Source: JAWKTM01 sp041399085
GTDB lineage: Bacteria > Planctomycetota > Planctomycetia > Pirellulales > Pirellulaceae
Assembly: GCA_041399085.1 (NCBI GenBank)
Contig: JAWKTM010000037.1
Span: forward strand, 1 to 64,000
Direction of reading: 5' to 3'
DNA length: 64,000 nt
In this document: positions 45,192 through 55,266 of the stretch, piece after piece
How positions within the stretch are numbered: position 1 is the stretch's first letter
Layout of the letters: every line of letters starts with the position of its first letter
Translations under genes and position numbers: made by a program
Notes under the pieces: model-generated
Told to the model about the DNA's origin: nothing
The model's input: the letters and a program-made list of their open reading frames with translations, nothing else
The model's database searches: none

Positions 45192-47138
45192 AGTCGGTGT
45201 GAGCTCGGTGGAGAAATTCGGCGGCCCATCGGCAAACTGGTAGTCTAGAGTGAGCTCATACCGTTCGCAGGTCGGTCGGATCGTGGCTGGTGGCTCGTGG
45301 AATGGGCCGATGACATCTTGAATTGAAACAAGTTCGCGACCATCCCCATTCCTTGATTCGTTTCTTGGATTCCGGTTGTTGTCGTAGTCAATCCTGTTAT
45401 TTCAACGACAACGCAATGCCATGGCTCGCCGAACTCGACATCTGGCTATCCGCGTTCGGGTGTAACTGGTCGCGAATCCGGTCTGCCCCTGTCGCAACCG
45501 GTTGGCTTGCAATTCAGCCAAACGAAACCGTACAGTGGGTTGCTCTGGGCGGTGAGCCGATATCTCCGTTCTGAATCGGCCGCGAACAGCGAAAGACCAT
45601 CACATCCTTGCTCGTGGGTAAAAACCTGGACTGATGGACTGCGGGAGTTCGACTGGGATCAAAATAGATCTCACCGCCCGGCCCAATTTGACGATAAGAT
45701 CTCGTTTACATCGACGGTGGGTGTTTGCATGACGTCGAAATCAGTGAGCATCTTCGTAGAACGACAGCATCGGCATTCTATAAGGGTGGTTGCGCGGTAT
45801 CGGATCATTGAAATCGTCGCGTAGTATCATCGTTCGACGTCCTCATTGAAAACGTCAGCTCGCACACGCATTCGTGTCCGTTCTCCAGTCTCATCCGCCT
45901 TTCAACAATTACTCCTCCATCGGTTCGGGCGTGCATGTGGGCGGGGCATCGAACGTTTCTTGAAAGGCAATCAAGCGATCGCCGCTTCAGCGTGGACGAC
46001 TCGGTCGAGGTTCGTCGAGTGCGGAGAATGGCAAATTCGGAGAAGCCCATCGACGCAGGCCTCCCACTCAGGACTTTCCTTCTGCTGCGACTGTGGCGAT
46101 TGGTCTTAGCGTAAGGAGTCTCGGAAGTAACACTCTTCTCCCAGCTAGTGATATTTCAGTCAACATTGGCACATCTCCCATGCTTTCTTGGCAACATCCG
46201 ACGAGATGCATCGAATGTGGAACAATCACCATCCGGCGTCCATTCCGCCTGAAGTGCTCGATGCGATGGTTGCGGCGATCTCCGTCGGAACAGTGCCGGC
46301 CCTTTTCCTCTGGCTGTTAAACTTATCAAAGAACGTCTTGATGGGGCTCTTCGGCCAGCGCTGACTCGACGTAAAGCCGAGCTGGTGGATCCGTGGACTC
46401 CCAAACCCCTGTCCCTGGATCCCCGCAAATCAGCGTTGACCGAATTAGAGTTGCTGCCCCAGAGGACCGGGAATACGTTGGCCAGTCCGGTGTATTCAAG
46501 GTCCCCCTTTGGTATCCGATTTACGTATGTCAGTTATAGTCGGGTTAAGCACAATGCTAGTGAGCAGGAAGGACTCCAGATTCCAGCGGCGGCGAATCAG
46601 GTTGAACTGAATCGGGGATATCGTCGCTTCGCTTTCTCCAGTTACGACGAGCCTATTCCGCTGCACTTGGCACATCCATTGATCGTCGAAGAGGTCATTT
46701 GAAGCGGCAATCGGCTCATTCGTCAAGGCTCTTAAAGCGGCAGCTGTCCTCAAAACTTTCGTTCGCTGTCGCGTTGGCGGAACGGCACGGACTGAGCAAC
46801 GAACTTTCTACTGACCCAGAATGCGCGATGGGCTGGTTTAGGCCTGGCGGATCAAACTGAACCGACATCGCCACCTCGACCAACGGCGGCGTATAGGTGA
46901 GGTTGAACACGGTTGACCCAGGGTCTACTCCGTCTGAATGTTCGTTACAGGTGAGGCCCGCTCTCTCTCTCGCGATTCGATCGCCATCCATCCGTGATAA
47001 CATTGGCGAAGTCGAATCGCACCAGCCTCGTGAGAGCGAGAGTGCCGAATCGCTGGAAACCGGAGGTTTGTGCTGCTCGATTCTATCTCGGCGAGATTCA
47101 ACTCCCGTCAGAACCCTCCTGATCTCAGATGTGGCGGT
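45192..47138. other. Decayed region without intact genes
   Basis: Nearly 2 kb with no convincing complete gene on either strand. One part is a remnant of a TIGR04255-like protein (listed separately). A 52-codon frame at 46206-46364 reads PPEVLDAMVAAISVGTVPAL followed by FLWLLNLSKNVLMGLF, which has membrane-protein character and could be a C-terminal fragment. The rest shows no recognisable family. Base composition appears lower in GC than the flanking genes. Confidence 0.5.
46500..46915 (-). pseudogene. TIGR04255-family protein remnant
   Basis: Minus-strand pieces read NLTYTPPLVEVAMSVQFDPP, the typical N-terminal motif (PP.vE....vqF.p) of TIGR04255 proteins, and, in another frame, DDQWMCQVQRNRLVVTGESE, which matches the family's LQVQRDRL block. 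At least one frameshift and a stop lie between them. The downstream part cannot be assigned with confidence. Confidence 0.45.
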
Positions 47139-47933
47139 CTACGTCAGCGGAACGCGTTGGCCGTCGTGGGCTAGTTGCATGTGGGGCGGCAGCGAGGCGT
47201 TGGTGGCTTCGTAGTCCAGTTCGTGTGAGATGTGGGTGAACAGCGTTTGGCGGGGCCGCAGACGCTCGGCCACCTCGATGGCCTGTTGCAGGCTGAAGTG
47301 CGTGACGTGAGGCCGCGGGCGGAGGGCGTCGAGGATCAGAACGTCCAGGTCTTCGAGCAGCGGCAGGCTTTCGTCCGGGATCTGATTCGTGTCGGTGCAG
47401 TAGGCGACGTTGCCGATGCGGAAGCCGAGCACTTGGAAACGCGGGCCGTGCAGCAGGCGGATTGGCGTGATGCGGGCTCCCAGCAGGTCGAACGGTTCGG
47501 TGGAGATTTGGCGAAACTCGAGCTGAGGCACGGCGCCAGTGTGGGTCGGCGGCCGTTCGGGAAAGGCATAGTCGAACGAGTGGCGAATCCGCTGCTCGAC
47601 CCGCGGCTCGCAGTACAGCGGCACGGCGTGGCCGAGATAAAACGGAAACAGCCGCAGGTCGTCCAGTCCGAACAGGTGGTCGGCGTGTTCGTGAGTGAAC
47701 AGCACGGCGTGAATGACGCCGATGCCTTCGCGCAGCAACTGAGTCCGCAAATCGGGCGGCGTGTCGATCAGCAGATTGCCTTCGGGCAGACCCAGGGCGA
47801 CGGCACATCGCAGACGTTGGTTTCGCGGGTTGTCGCTGGTGCAAACCGGACAGTCGCAACCGATCGACGGCACGCCCACCGAAGTGCCCGTGCCCAGGAA
47901 AATCAGCTCGCCGCGAAAGTCGATCGTCTTCAC
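47139..47933 (-). CDS. MBL-fold metallo-hydrolase (PhnP-like)
   Basis: 264 residues: LIFLGTGTSVGVPSIGCDCP at the N terminus and the metal motif FTHEHADHLFGLDDLRLF, with further ligand-like His in LLHGPRF and THISHEL. Three cysteines in the N-terminal GCDCPVC resemble the zinc-binding cysteines of PhnP-type phosphodiesterases that open cyclic ribose phosphates; the activity here is not determined. Start uncertain: GTG 47933 (VKTIDFRG) agrees with family N termini, while an ATG lies 26 codons upstream at 48011. Divergent from secA. Confidence 0.8.
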   Translation of the reverse strand: MKTIDFRGELIFLGTGTSVGVPSIGCDCPVCTSDNPRNQRLRCAVALGLPEGNLLIDTPPDLRTQLLREGIGVIHAVLFTHEHADHLFGLDDLRLFPFYLGHAVPLYCEPRVEQRIRHSFDYAFPERPPTHTGAVPQLEFRQISTEPFDLLGARITPIRLLHGPRFQVLGFRIGNVAYCTDTNQIPDESLPLLEDLDVLILDALRPRPHVTHFSLQQAIEVAERLRPRQTLFTHISHELDYEATNASLPPHMQLAHDGQRVPLT

Positions 47934-48280
47934 ACGCGTTCCCCAAGTGTCCGTTGCCGCCGTGTCGGCCGAGTGCCGGTGAACCTTGGCAGATGGAAAG
48001 GCCGAAGGCAAGTGGCGGGAGATGGGCGGCGTGAAAAGCCGGAAAAGAACGGGATGAATAGCGGACGCCGAGCGACGAATAACACCGGGTTCGACGTGCC
48101 GCTCGGGCCACGTTTCGGGGTGGAATAATCGCGGTTGACCGGACCTGGAGGCAGCTATAAGCTACGGCGCGGGAAGATGTTGCGCAAAGTCCGCGCCGCG
48201 GCATTCAGGATGATGGTCGCTGGTTCCTTCCTCCCGGCCCCTTCTCTTTCGACTTGAGACGCGTTTGACGCGGTTGATCC
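47934..48280. promoter_or_regulatory. Divergent region between the MBL hydrolase and secA
   Basis: About 350 bp that must contain the secA promoter. An unusual GC-rich piece (CGGCGCGGGAAGATGTTGCG, near 48166) lies about 115 bp before the ATG. I see no SecM-like arrest ORF: the open frames here carry no recognisable features. Confidence 0.35.
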
Positions 48281-51200
48281 ATGGAAATTCTGGAACGTAT
48301 TTGGGAAGCTCTCGGCCTGTTTTTCGGTGGGATTTTGCACGGATTCGAGCGGGTTGTGACCGGCATGTTCGGGTCGTCAAACGCTCGGTACGTGAAGAAG
48401 CTGCAAGCCAAAGTCGACGCGATCAATGCGCTCGAGCCGAAGATGCAGGCGTTGTCGGATGAAGAGTTGCGCGATCAGACGCGCAAGTTCCGCGAGCGCT
48501 TGGCGGCCGGCGAGACGCTGGACGACATCTTGGTGGAAGCATTCGCAACGTGTCGCGAAGGTGGCCGGCGGTGGCTGAACATGCGCCACTACGACGTGCA
48601 GATGATCGGCGGCATGGTGCTACACAGCGGCTCGATTGCCGAAATGGTCACGGGCGAAGGCAAGACGTTGGTCGCGACGTTGCCGGCGTACTTGAACGCA
48701 TTGGCCGGCAAGGGCTGTCACGTGGTGACGGTGAATGATTATCTGGCTCGCCGCGATATGGAATGGATGGCGCCGCTGTACATGGGCTTAGGCCTGACGG
48801 TCGGTGCGATTCAAAGTGATATGAAGGTGTTGGAGCGGCAGAAGGCTTATGACTGCGACATCACTTATGGAACGAATAACGAATTCGGCTTCGATTATCT
48901 CCGCGACAACATGCGGCCGGCGTCGCGCGGCGACGATCGTTATCCGAAAGAGTATCAACAGTCGCAAGGTCGGCTGACGTTTGCGATCATCGACGAGGTG
49001 GACAACATCTTGGTCGACGAAGCGCGAACGCCGCTGATTATCTCCGGCCCGGCTCACGACGATGTGAAGAAGTACGCCGAGGCCGATCGGATCGCTCGGC
49101 AATTGAAGCGCGAGGAGCACTTCATCGTCAACGAAAAGGATCACTCGGTGAACCTTACGGACGAGGGCGTGCGAGCGGCCGAGAAGTTGGCGGGCGTGGA
49201 GAGCTTCTACACGGCCGGCAACATGGAATGGCCGCACTTGATCGACAATTCGCTGAAGGCTCATTTTCTATACAAGCGCGATGTGAACTATGTGGTCAAG
49301 GAAGGCCGCGTCGTGATTGTGGATGAGTTCACGGGCCGGTTGATGGAAGGCCGACAATGGAGCGACGGCTTGCATCAGGCGGTCGAGGCGAAGGAAGGCG
49401 TCAAGATCAAGGAAGAGTCGCAAACGCTGGCGACGATCACCTTACAGAACTTCTTCAAGCTGTATGACAAGATTTGCGGCATGACCGGTACGGCCATGAC
49501 CGAAGCCAATGAGTTCTGGAAGATCTACCAGTTGGACGTGGTGGCGATTCCGACGAACCGTCATATGCAGCGGATCGAACACCCGGACGTCATTTATCGC
49601 ACGGAGACCGAAAAGTATTTGGCCGTCGCCGACGAGATCGAACGCGCCCACAAGTGGGACGTGTTGGTGATGAAGAACGGCGACGAGTACTGGGGCACGA
49701 TCCAGAAGGAAGAAGACGACGCGGTTCTGTTCCAGGCTCAAGGCAGCAAAGAGAAGGAGAGAATCGAGCGTTCCAAGCTGGACTCGATTGAAAAGAAGGG
49801 CCGCCCGGTGTTGGTCGGTACCGTGTCGATCGAGAAGAGCGAGCGGTTGTCGTCGATGCTGGAGAAGCGGGGCATACCGCACCAAGTGTTGAACGCCAAG
49901 CATCATCGCCGGGAAGCCGAGATTGTGGCGCAAGCCGGGCGGCTGGGCGGTGTGACGATCGCCACGAACATGGCTGGCCGCGGTACGGACATCATCCTAG
50001 GCGGCAATGCCGAGACGATGGCTTGGGCGCAGTTGCAGGACAAATACGCGACTCGGTTGGACGTGCCGCACGAAGTGTGGAGTTCGTTGGTCCACGAGAT
50101 CGAGACGCGCGAACAGATGAAGGAGCAAGGCGCCTATGTCAAGTCGATTGGCGGCTTGCATGTGATCGGCACCGAGCGGCATGATGCGCGGCGCATCGAC
50201 TTGCAGCTTCGCGGGCGTTGCGGTCGGCAAGGCGATCCGGGCAGCAGCCGGTTCTTCTTGTCGTTGGAAGACGACTTGATGCGGATTTTTGCCGGCGAGT
50301 GGGTGAAGAACATCTTGGAACGATTGGGGATGAAGGAAGGCGAGCGGATCGAAAGCAAGATGGTGACTCGCCGGATCGAAGCCGCGCAGAAGAAGGTCGA
50401 GGAACGCAACTTCGAGATTCGTAAAAACTTGCTCGAATACGACGAAGTGATGGACGAGCAGCGAAAGCGCGTCTACGGCTATCGTCAACGGATTCTGGAT
50501 GGCGTGAACTGCCGCCTGCTGATCGTCGATTCGGTTCACGATCAAGTCGAGCATCATCTGAACACGTTCCTGGATCGTGATTATGGCGTCGAGTCGTTCG
50601 CGCGATGGGCTGGTTCGAAGTTGTCGGCTCAGCTCACGCCCAAGGATTTCCGCGGGATGGATTTCGAGCAGGCGGATCGCTACGCCAAGGACGAAGCCGA
50701 ACGGATGGCGGAAACGCAAGTGATCGAAGCGATCGACGAGAATCTGCCGGGCGAAGAGGAAGAGTCCGAATGGAATTGGGAAGCGTTGGCGAAGATGGCC
50801 AACGTCCGTTGGGGCTTGAGTCTCCGCGACCGTGACTTGAAGAAGATCGGCCGCGATGAAGTGGCCGAGCACTTAATAGCCGAGGCCTCGAAGGCGATTC
50901 ACGCGATCGATCTTTCCGAGGGCGCCGTGTTCCTGGAAGAGGACTTTGGAATTCGGTCGGTTGGCGCGTGGGCCCATTCGAAGTTTGGTTTCGCTTTGGA
51001 GTTGGACGAACTGCGCGGCCGTGAGGCTGGTGAGTTGAAGAAGTTGGTTCGACAGCGAGCCGAAGCGGAATACGACAACAAAGAGGCCGAGTATCCGGTG
51101 ATGGCGGGCATGTACCGCTATACGCAGGCCAGCCAAGGCTCGACGCATCTGGACCGCGATGGTTTGGTGGCTTGGGCTCGCGAACGATTCGAGACGGAAT

Positions 51201-51979
51201 TGAGCGTCGAGGATCTGAAGCACAAGCAGCGTGAGGAAGTGCGCGAGTTGTTGGTCGAGCATAGCCGCAAGCACTTGGACAAGGCCAACGAGAAATCGGC
51301 GACGGTGAAGCGGAAGATCGACAGCCTGTTCCGTTCGGCGGCTGGCGACGAGACGCTGGCTGAAGTGACCGGCAGCGATAGCGAGTTGGAGTCGCTGGTC
51401 GATTGGATTCACGACACGCTGAAACTGGAATTGAGCAAGCGCGAGGCGGCTCGTTTCGATCGCGAGACTTGCGAGCGTCGGCTGACCGGCGCGGTCGAGG
51501 ATCAATACCGTCCCGAGATCCGCCGCATGGAACGCATGCTGCTGTTGCAGATCGTGGACACGGCTTGGAAGGATCACTTGCTGGCGATGGACCATCTGCG
51601 CAGCTCGATCGGATTGGCCGGCTACGCTCAGATGGACCCTAAGGTCGAATACAAGCGCGAAGGCATGCGGTTGTTCGAGCAAATGTGGACTTCGATCGCG
51701 GAACGCGTCACCGATTTGATCTTTCGGATGGAGAGTTTGAACGAAGACTTTGTCGGTTCGACTTGGGTCGAGACATCTGCTCGGCACGAACAAGCGCCCG
51801 CCGCCAGCGACATCGCCCAACAACAGAGGGCCGCGATTGACGCGAGCCAAGGCAACGCGGATGCCGTCATCGAAACGATTCGCCATCGTGGCGAGCGAGT
51901 CGGCCGCAACGAACCTTGTCCTTGCGGCAGCGGCAAGAAGTACAAGTCGTGTTGTATGCGACGCGATCAGGTGGCTTAG
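48281..51979 (+). CDS. secA: Protein translocase subunit SecA (enlarged)
   Basis: The ATPase motor of the Sec pathway. 1232 residues, against about 900 in E. coli. Walker A TGEGKT (125-129), FAIIDEVDNILVDEARTPLI (motif II), the second nucleotide-binding domain with ATNMAGRGTDIILGG and LRGRCGRQGDPGSSRFFLS, and the C-terminal zinc-binding tail NEPCPCGSGKKYKSCC are all present. Extra sequence is inserted in two places: a KWDVLVMKNGDEYWGTIQKE segment (about 450-500) before the motif that begins PVLVGTVSIEKSE, and about 250 residues of helical, charged sequence (about 810-1060) before the conserved WKDHLLAMDHLRSSIG helix. Similar enlargements are known in planctomycetes. Confidence 0.96.
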   Translation: MEILERIWEALGLFFGGILHGFERVVTGMFGSSNARYVKKLQAKVDAINALEPKMQALSDEELRDQTRKFRERLAAGETLDDILVEAFATCREGGRRWLNMRHYDVQMIGGMVLHSGSIAEMVTGEGKTLVATLPAYLNALAGKGCHVVTVNDYLARRDMEWMAPLYMGLGLTVGAIQSDMKVLERQKAYDCDITYGTNNEFGFDYLRDNMRPASRGDDRYPKEYQQSQGRLTFAIIDEVDNILVDEARTPLIISGPAHDDVKKYAEADRIARQLKREEHFIVNEKDHSVNLTDEGVRAAEKLAGVESFYTAGNMEWPHLIDNSLKAHFLYKRDVNYVVKEGRVVIVDEFTGRLMEGRQWSDGLHQAVEAKEGVKIKEESQTLATITLQNFFKLYDKICGMTGTAMTEANEFWKIYQLDVVAIPTNRHMQRIEHPDVIYRTETEKYLAVADEIERAHKWDVLVMKNGDEYWGTIQKEEDDAVLFQAQGSKEKERIERSKLDSIEKKGRPVLVGTVSIEKSERLSSMLEKRGIPHQVLNAKHHRREAEIVAQAGRLGGVTIATNMAGRGTDIILGGNAETMAWAQLQDKYATRLDVPHEVWSSLVHEIETREQMKEQGAYVKSIGGLHVIGTERHDARRIDLQLRGRCGRQGDPGSSRFFLSLEDDLMRIFAGEWVKNILERLGMKEGERIESKMVTRRIEAAQKKVEERNFEIRKNLLEYDEVMDEQRKRVYGYRQRILDGVNCRLLIVDSVHDQVEHHLNTFLDRDYGVESFARWAGSKLSAQLTPKDFRGMDFEQADRYAKDEAERMAETQVIEAIDENLPGEEEESEWNWEALAKMANVRWGLSLRDRDLKKIGRDEVAEHLIAEASKAIHAIDLSEGAVFLEEDFGIRSVGAWAHSKFGFALELDELRGREAGELKKLVRQRAEAEYDNKEAEYPVMAGMYRYTQASQGSTHLDRDGLVAWARERFETELSVEDLKHKQREEVRELLVEHSRKHLDKANEKSATVKRKIDSLFRSAAGDETLAEVTGSDSELESLVDWIHDTLKLELSKREAARFDRETCERRLTGAVEDQYRPEIRRMERMLLLQIVDTAWKDHLLAMDHLRSSIGLAGYAQMDPKVEYKREGMRLFEQMWTSIAERVTDLIFRMESLNEDFVGSTWVETSARHEQAPAASDIAQQQRAAIDASQGNADAVIETIRHRGERVGRNEPCPCGSGKKYKSCCMRRDQVA

Positions 51980-51987
51980 AAATCGTA

Positions 51988-52012
51988 CGGACAAAGTACG
52001 GGCGTTTGTCCG
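51988..52012 (+). terminator. Hairpin after secA
   Basis: CGGACAAA and TTTGTCCG form an 8-bp inverted repeat with a 9-base loop between secA and the next coding remnant. It is not followed by a clear T-run, so its role as terminator is tentative. Confidence 0.35.
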
Positions 52013-52043
52013 TCGTTCGCCAGCCGACCAAGGATGGTTTGCC

Positions 52044-53357
52044 ATGCGATATCTTTTGAACGTGGTTTATTGCCTGTTGGCGGTGGCTGTTTCGCCGTGG
52101 CTGTTGTATGCCGCGATTCGCAAAGGCAAATATCGCGAGGGTTGGGCGGCGAAGCTGTGGGGCTCGACGCCGGTCTGCCGCAGCGGGAGAACTCGCGTCT
52201 GGTTGCACGCGGTCAGTGTGAGCGAAGTGAACGTGCTGCGTCCGGTGTTAAAGCGGATCGCCGCCCGACATCCCGATTGGGAATGTCCGTCTCAACCACG
52301 ACGAAAGCCGGCTACGAGCTGCTCGGCGGCTATTCCCTCAGCAAACCGTCTTCTACTGTCCCGCTCGATTTTAGTTGGGCCGTGGCGCGACCATGCGCGC
52401 ACGCCGCCGGACCTGGTCCTGGTCGAGCTGGAACTGTGGCGAAACTGATCGCGGCCGCAAAGGCGTCACGAGGCCAGTGTCGCGATCATCAGCAGCCAGT
52501 TGAGCGACAAGAGCGCTGAGGCTATGCACGGTTTCGGTGGTTCATTCGGCGTGCTGAAACGTGGATTTGATTCTGGCACGGGGAACGAAGAATACGCCAC
52601 ACGATTTCGCGAACTGTTATCCGACCCGGTTGGCGGCACGCGGTGCAAGTCTCCGGCTCACTAAAATTCGACGGCGCCGCCACGGACCGCGCGAATCCAC
52701 AGCGATTGGCCAAGCTTGTCGGCATCAAGCCGAGAGACCTCGTTTTCTTGGCCGGCAGCACGCAAGCGCCGGAGGAAGCGTTTGCCGTGGAATGCTTTCG
52801 GAGGCTTTCGTCCGAGCATCCCGAGTTGCGGCTAATCCTTGTGCCGCGGCATCCCGAGCGGTTCGATGAGGTCGCTCGCATGGTGGAGAAGGCCAGCGGC
52901 TGTGTGTGGCAACGTCGCAGCCAGTTCCACGACGCCGGAGCGATGTCCAGAAGCTGCGTCTTGCTGGTCGATACGATTGGCGAACTGGGGGCTTGGTGGG
53001 GAGCGGCTCACATCGGCTTCGTCGGCGGCAGCCTCGGCTCGCGCGGCAGTCAGAACATGAGCCGGCGGCCTATGGCGTGGCGGTCTCGTTCGGGCCGGGC
53101 ACGCGCTTTCGCGACGTCGTTTCGATGATGTTGGATCAGGGAAGCGGCGGTTGTCGTGCGCGATCAAACGGAGCTGGAGCGATTCGTCGCTCGTTGCTTG
53201 ACGGACTCGGTTCTGCGCCAGTCGCTGGGCGAACGAGCCGCGAGCTTGTCAGCAGCAGGCGCTTCGACCGCACGGTTGCCGCTCTTTTCGGAACTGTTGC
53301 CTGGCCACATTGCGATCGCGAGTTGCATGAAACGCGGGGACGAAGCGAGTAGTGGTG
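52044..53357 (+). pseudogene. waaA: 3-deoxy-D-manno-octulosonic acid transferase, multiply frameshifted
   Basis: Fragments in all three frames assemble along a WaaA/KdtA protein: N-terminal membrane anchor and VWLHAVSVSEVNVLRPVLKR, then in another frame STTTKAGYELLGGYS, VPLDFSWAV, PDLVLVELELW, IISSQLSDKSAEAMHGFGG, QVSGSLKFDGAATDRANPQR, LAGSTQAPEEAFAVECFRRL and VLLVDTIGELGAWWGAAHIG. Functional WaaA adds Kdo to lipid A. At least five frameshifts break it. The gene begins 64 bp after secA and is followed by a second broken envelope gene. Either the strain has lost Kdo transfer at this locus or the assembly has a local indel problem. Confidence 0.75.
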
Positions 53358-53510
53358 AGGCCTTCGTTCGGTTTCGCGATACCGGACGGCTTGCGGCAAT
53401 GCCGCTCGAATAGCGAGGCACCGGACGGCTTGCGCCCGTGCCGCCAGAATAGTGAGGCACTGGACGGTTTGTGCCCGCTTGCCGGTAATAGGGCAAGGCG
53501 AAGCGGAATT
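53358..53510. repeat. Degenerate ~50-bp tandem repeats
   Basis: Units starting GATACCGGACGGCTTGCGGC, GCACCGGACGGCTTGCGCCC and GCACTGGACGGTTTGTGCCC follow each other, separated by CGAATAGCGAG- or GAATAGTGAG-type spacers. A related array is at 61700-61815. Confidence 0.65.
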
Positions 53511-53675
53511 TCCCATCTTCTCTTGACGTTGCCTAACGATCCGCGGATACTCCGCCGCCCGCGTCAGGATGGCGGGCGACTTGTCGACAACACGGGTTCT
53601 CCGAGTGCGCGCATTTCTCGCGCTAAGTGAACGGCTTTCAAGCATTTGGCACGATGCCGAATCGGGCTAAATCTG

Positions 53676-55161
53676 ATGCACGAAATAACTGAATGGCAGC
53701 TTATCGGCTGGACGTTCGTCGCCGCGGGATTGGCTTACGTTTTGACGTGGGCGGCACGGCGGCACGGGCGCTCGTCATTGGCTTTGTCGACCGGCCCGAT
53801 GCCACGCGAAAACTGCATGGCCGCGAAGTTCCCGTTGTTGAATATAGCGGCGGTGTTGAGCGGCATCTTGTTGGCGGCCTGCTTGTTCCAACCGGCCGCA
53901 ACTGGGCGAACCGCGGCAAGCCATTTCGGAATTGGTGCCGATCCTGATTTCGGCGGTTGCCTTCTGCGTTCTGGGATTGATCGACGATCGCGTGGGGATG
54001 CAGCGCACCAAGTTCTCGGGCAAATACTGTGCAGCTTGCCATTCGCTTTACTAGGCGCTCAAGTGGAGAGCATCGAGCTGTTGGGGAACCATCTTTCGTT
54101 TAGGCTGGGTTGGGTGTTCACTCTGTTTTGGTTGGTCGCCTGTTCAGGAACGTCGTGAATCTGATCGACGGAATGGACGGTCTAGCCTCGTCGATCGGCA
54201 TGATCGCGGCGTTGTCGTTGTCCGCGGCCACGTTCTTGACCGGCCGATTGGAAGTGGCTTTGCTCGGCCTGGTGTTAGCCGGCAGCCTGGCTGGTTTCCT
54301 GGCTCACAATTGGCCGCCGGCGAAGATATTCCTGGGCGACATGAGCAGCTTGACGATCGGCTTTCTGCTGGGAGCGATCGCGATTCAAAGAACTTAATGA
54401 AGCAAACGGCTGGCTTCACGCTGGCCGTGCCGTTGGTGATTATCAGCGTCCCGGTGTTCGACACGTTGATGGCGATCCTGCGGCGTAAGCTAAGCGGACG
54501 CGGCATTGGCGAAGCGGACCGTTGTCACATCCATCATCGGTTGCAAGATCGCGGTTTGAACCGGCGTCAAGCGTTGATTGTCATTGTCTCCTTGTCCTCG
54601 GCGATGGCGGCCAGTGCCGTGGCGGCCGTGTACTTCGATCACGACTGGATTGCCATTTGTAGCTGCGTCGCGATCTGCTGCGGATTGATTGCGGGGCGAG
54701 TGTTCGGGCATTACGAGACGCGGTTGTTCTTTGGGCATCTGCATGAGATGACGGGACTGGTACTCGACACATCGCGGCAGCTTCCCACGCGACTGTTGGC
54801 CGCGCGGGTGAAGTACGTGGATCGGCAAGAGCACGGCAATCTGTGGGACGACGCTTGCGAGCGGGTGGCCAAGATGGGCGCGACCCAGCTCCGATTTGTG
54901 TGTCGCGATGCGGCCACCGATCAAGTCATGACGCGTAAAACCTGGAACGCCGGGCGCGAGGAATCATCGTCCGATGTCATTGGCCAGCACTTTCGGCTGT
55001 GTTCGCTTCGCGATGACCAGTCGCAAGTTTCGATGGAGGTCGACGGCGCGGGTTCGCAAATGTCGAATCAGCGACTCGACAGTTGTATCGCCTGCTGTTG
55101 TACTTCTGCCACCATTGGCATTTCGATCGTTCGGCAACCGCCGAGTCCGCACCATAAGTGA
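53676..55161 (+). pseudogene. WecA/MraY-family phosphotransferase, multiply frameshifted
   Basis: Fragments in several frames give a membrane glycosyl-1-phosphate transferase: WQLIGWTFVAAGLAYVLTWA, then DRPDATRKLHGREVPVVEY, ILISAVAFCVLGLIDDRVGM, the catalytic-loop motif NLIDGMDGLASSIGMIAAL and LAHNWPPAKIFLGDMSS, and finally HHRLQDRGLNRRQALIVIVS with a soluble C-terminal extension. Such enzymes move a sugar-1-phosphate onto undecaprenyl phosphate. At least four frameshifts. The C-terminal part from 54410 on is open for about 250 codons. Confidence 0.75.
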
Positions 55162-55266
55162 CCACGCGAGCCGAGTTGCCGCGACTTTGGACCGATCCGC
55201 CAGCGCCTGGGCTGCCGAACGCCGTCGCCAAGCGGCTTAAGCCCTGCGGCTTTCAAACGCGCCGCT

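Noticed and set aside
53358..53510. Possible CRISPR array
   Set aside because: The spacers are degenerate versions of each other rather than unique, and the units drift along the array.
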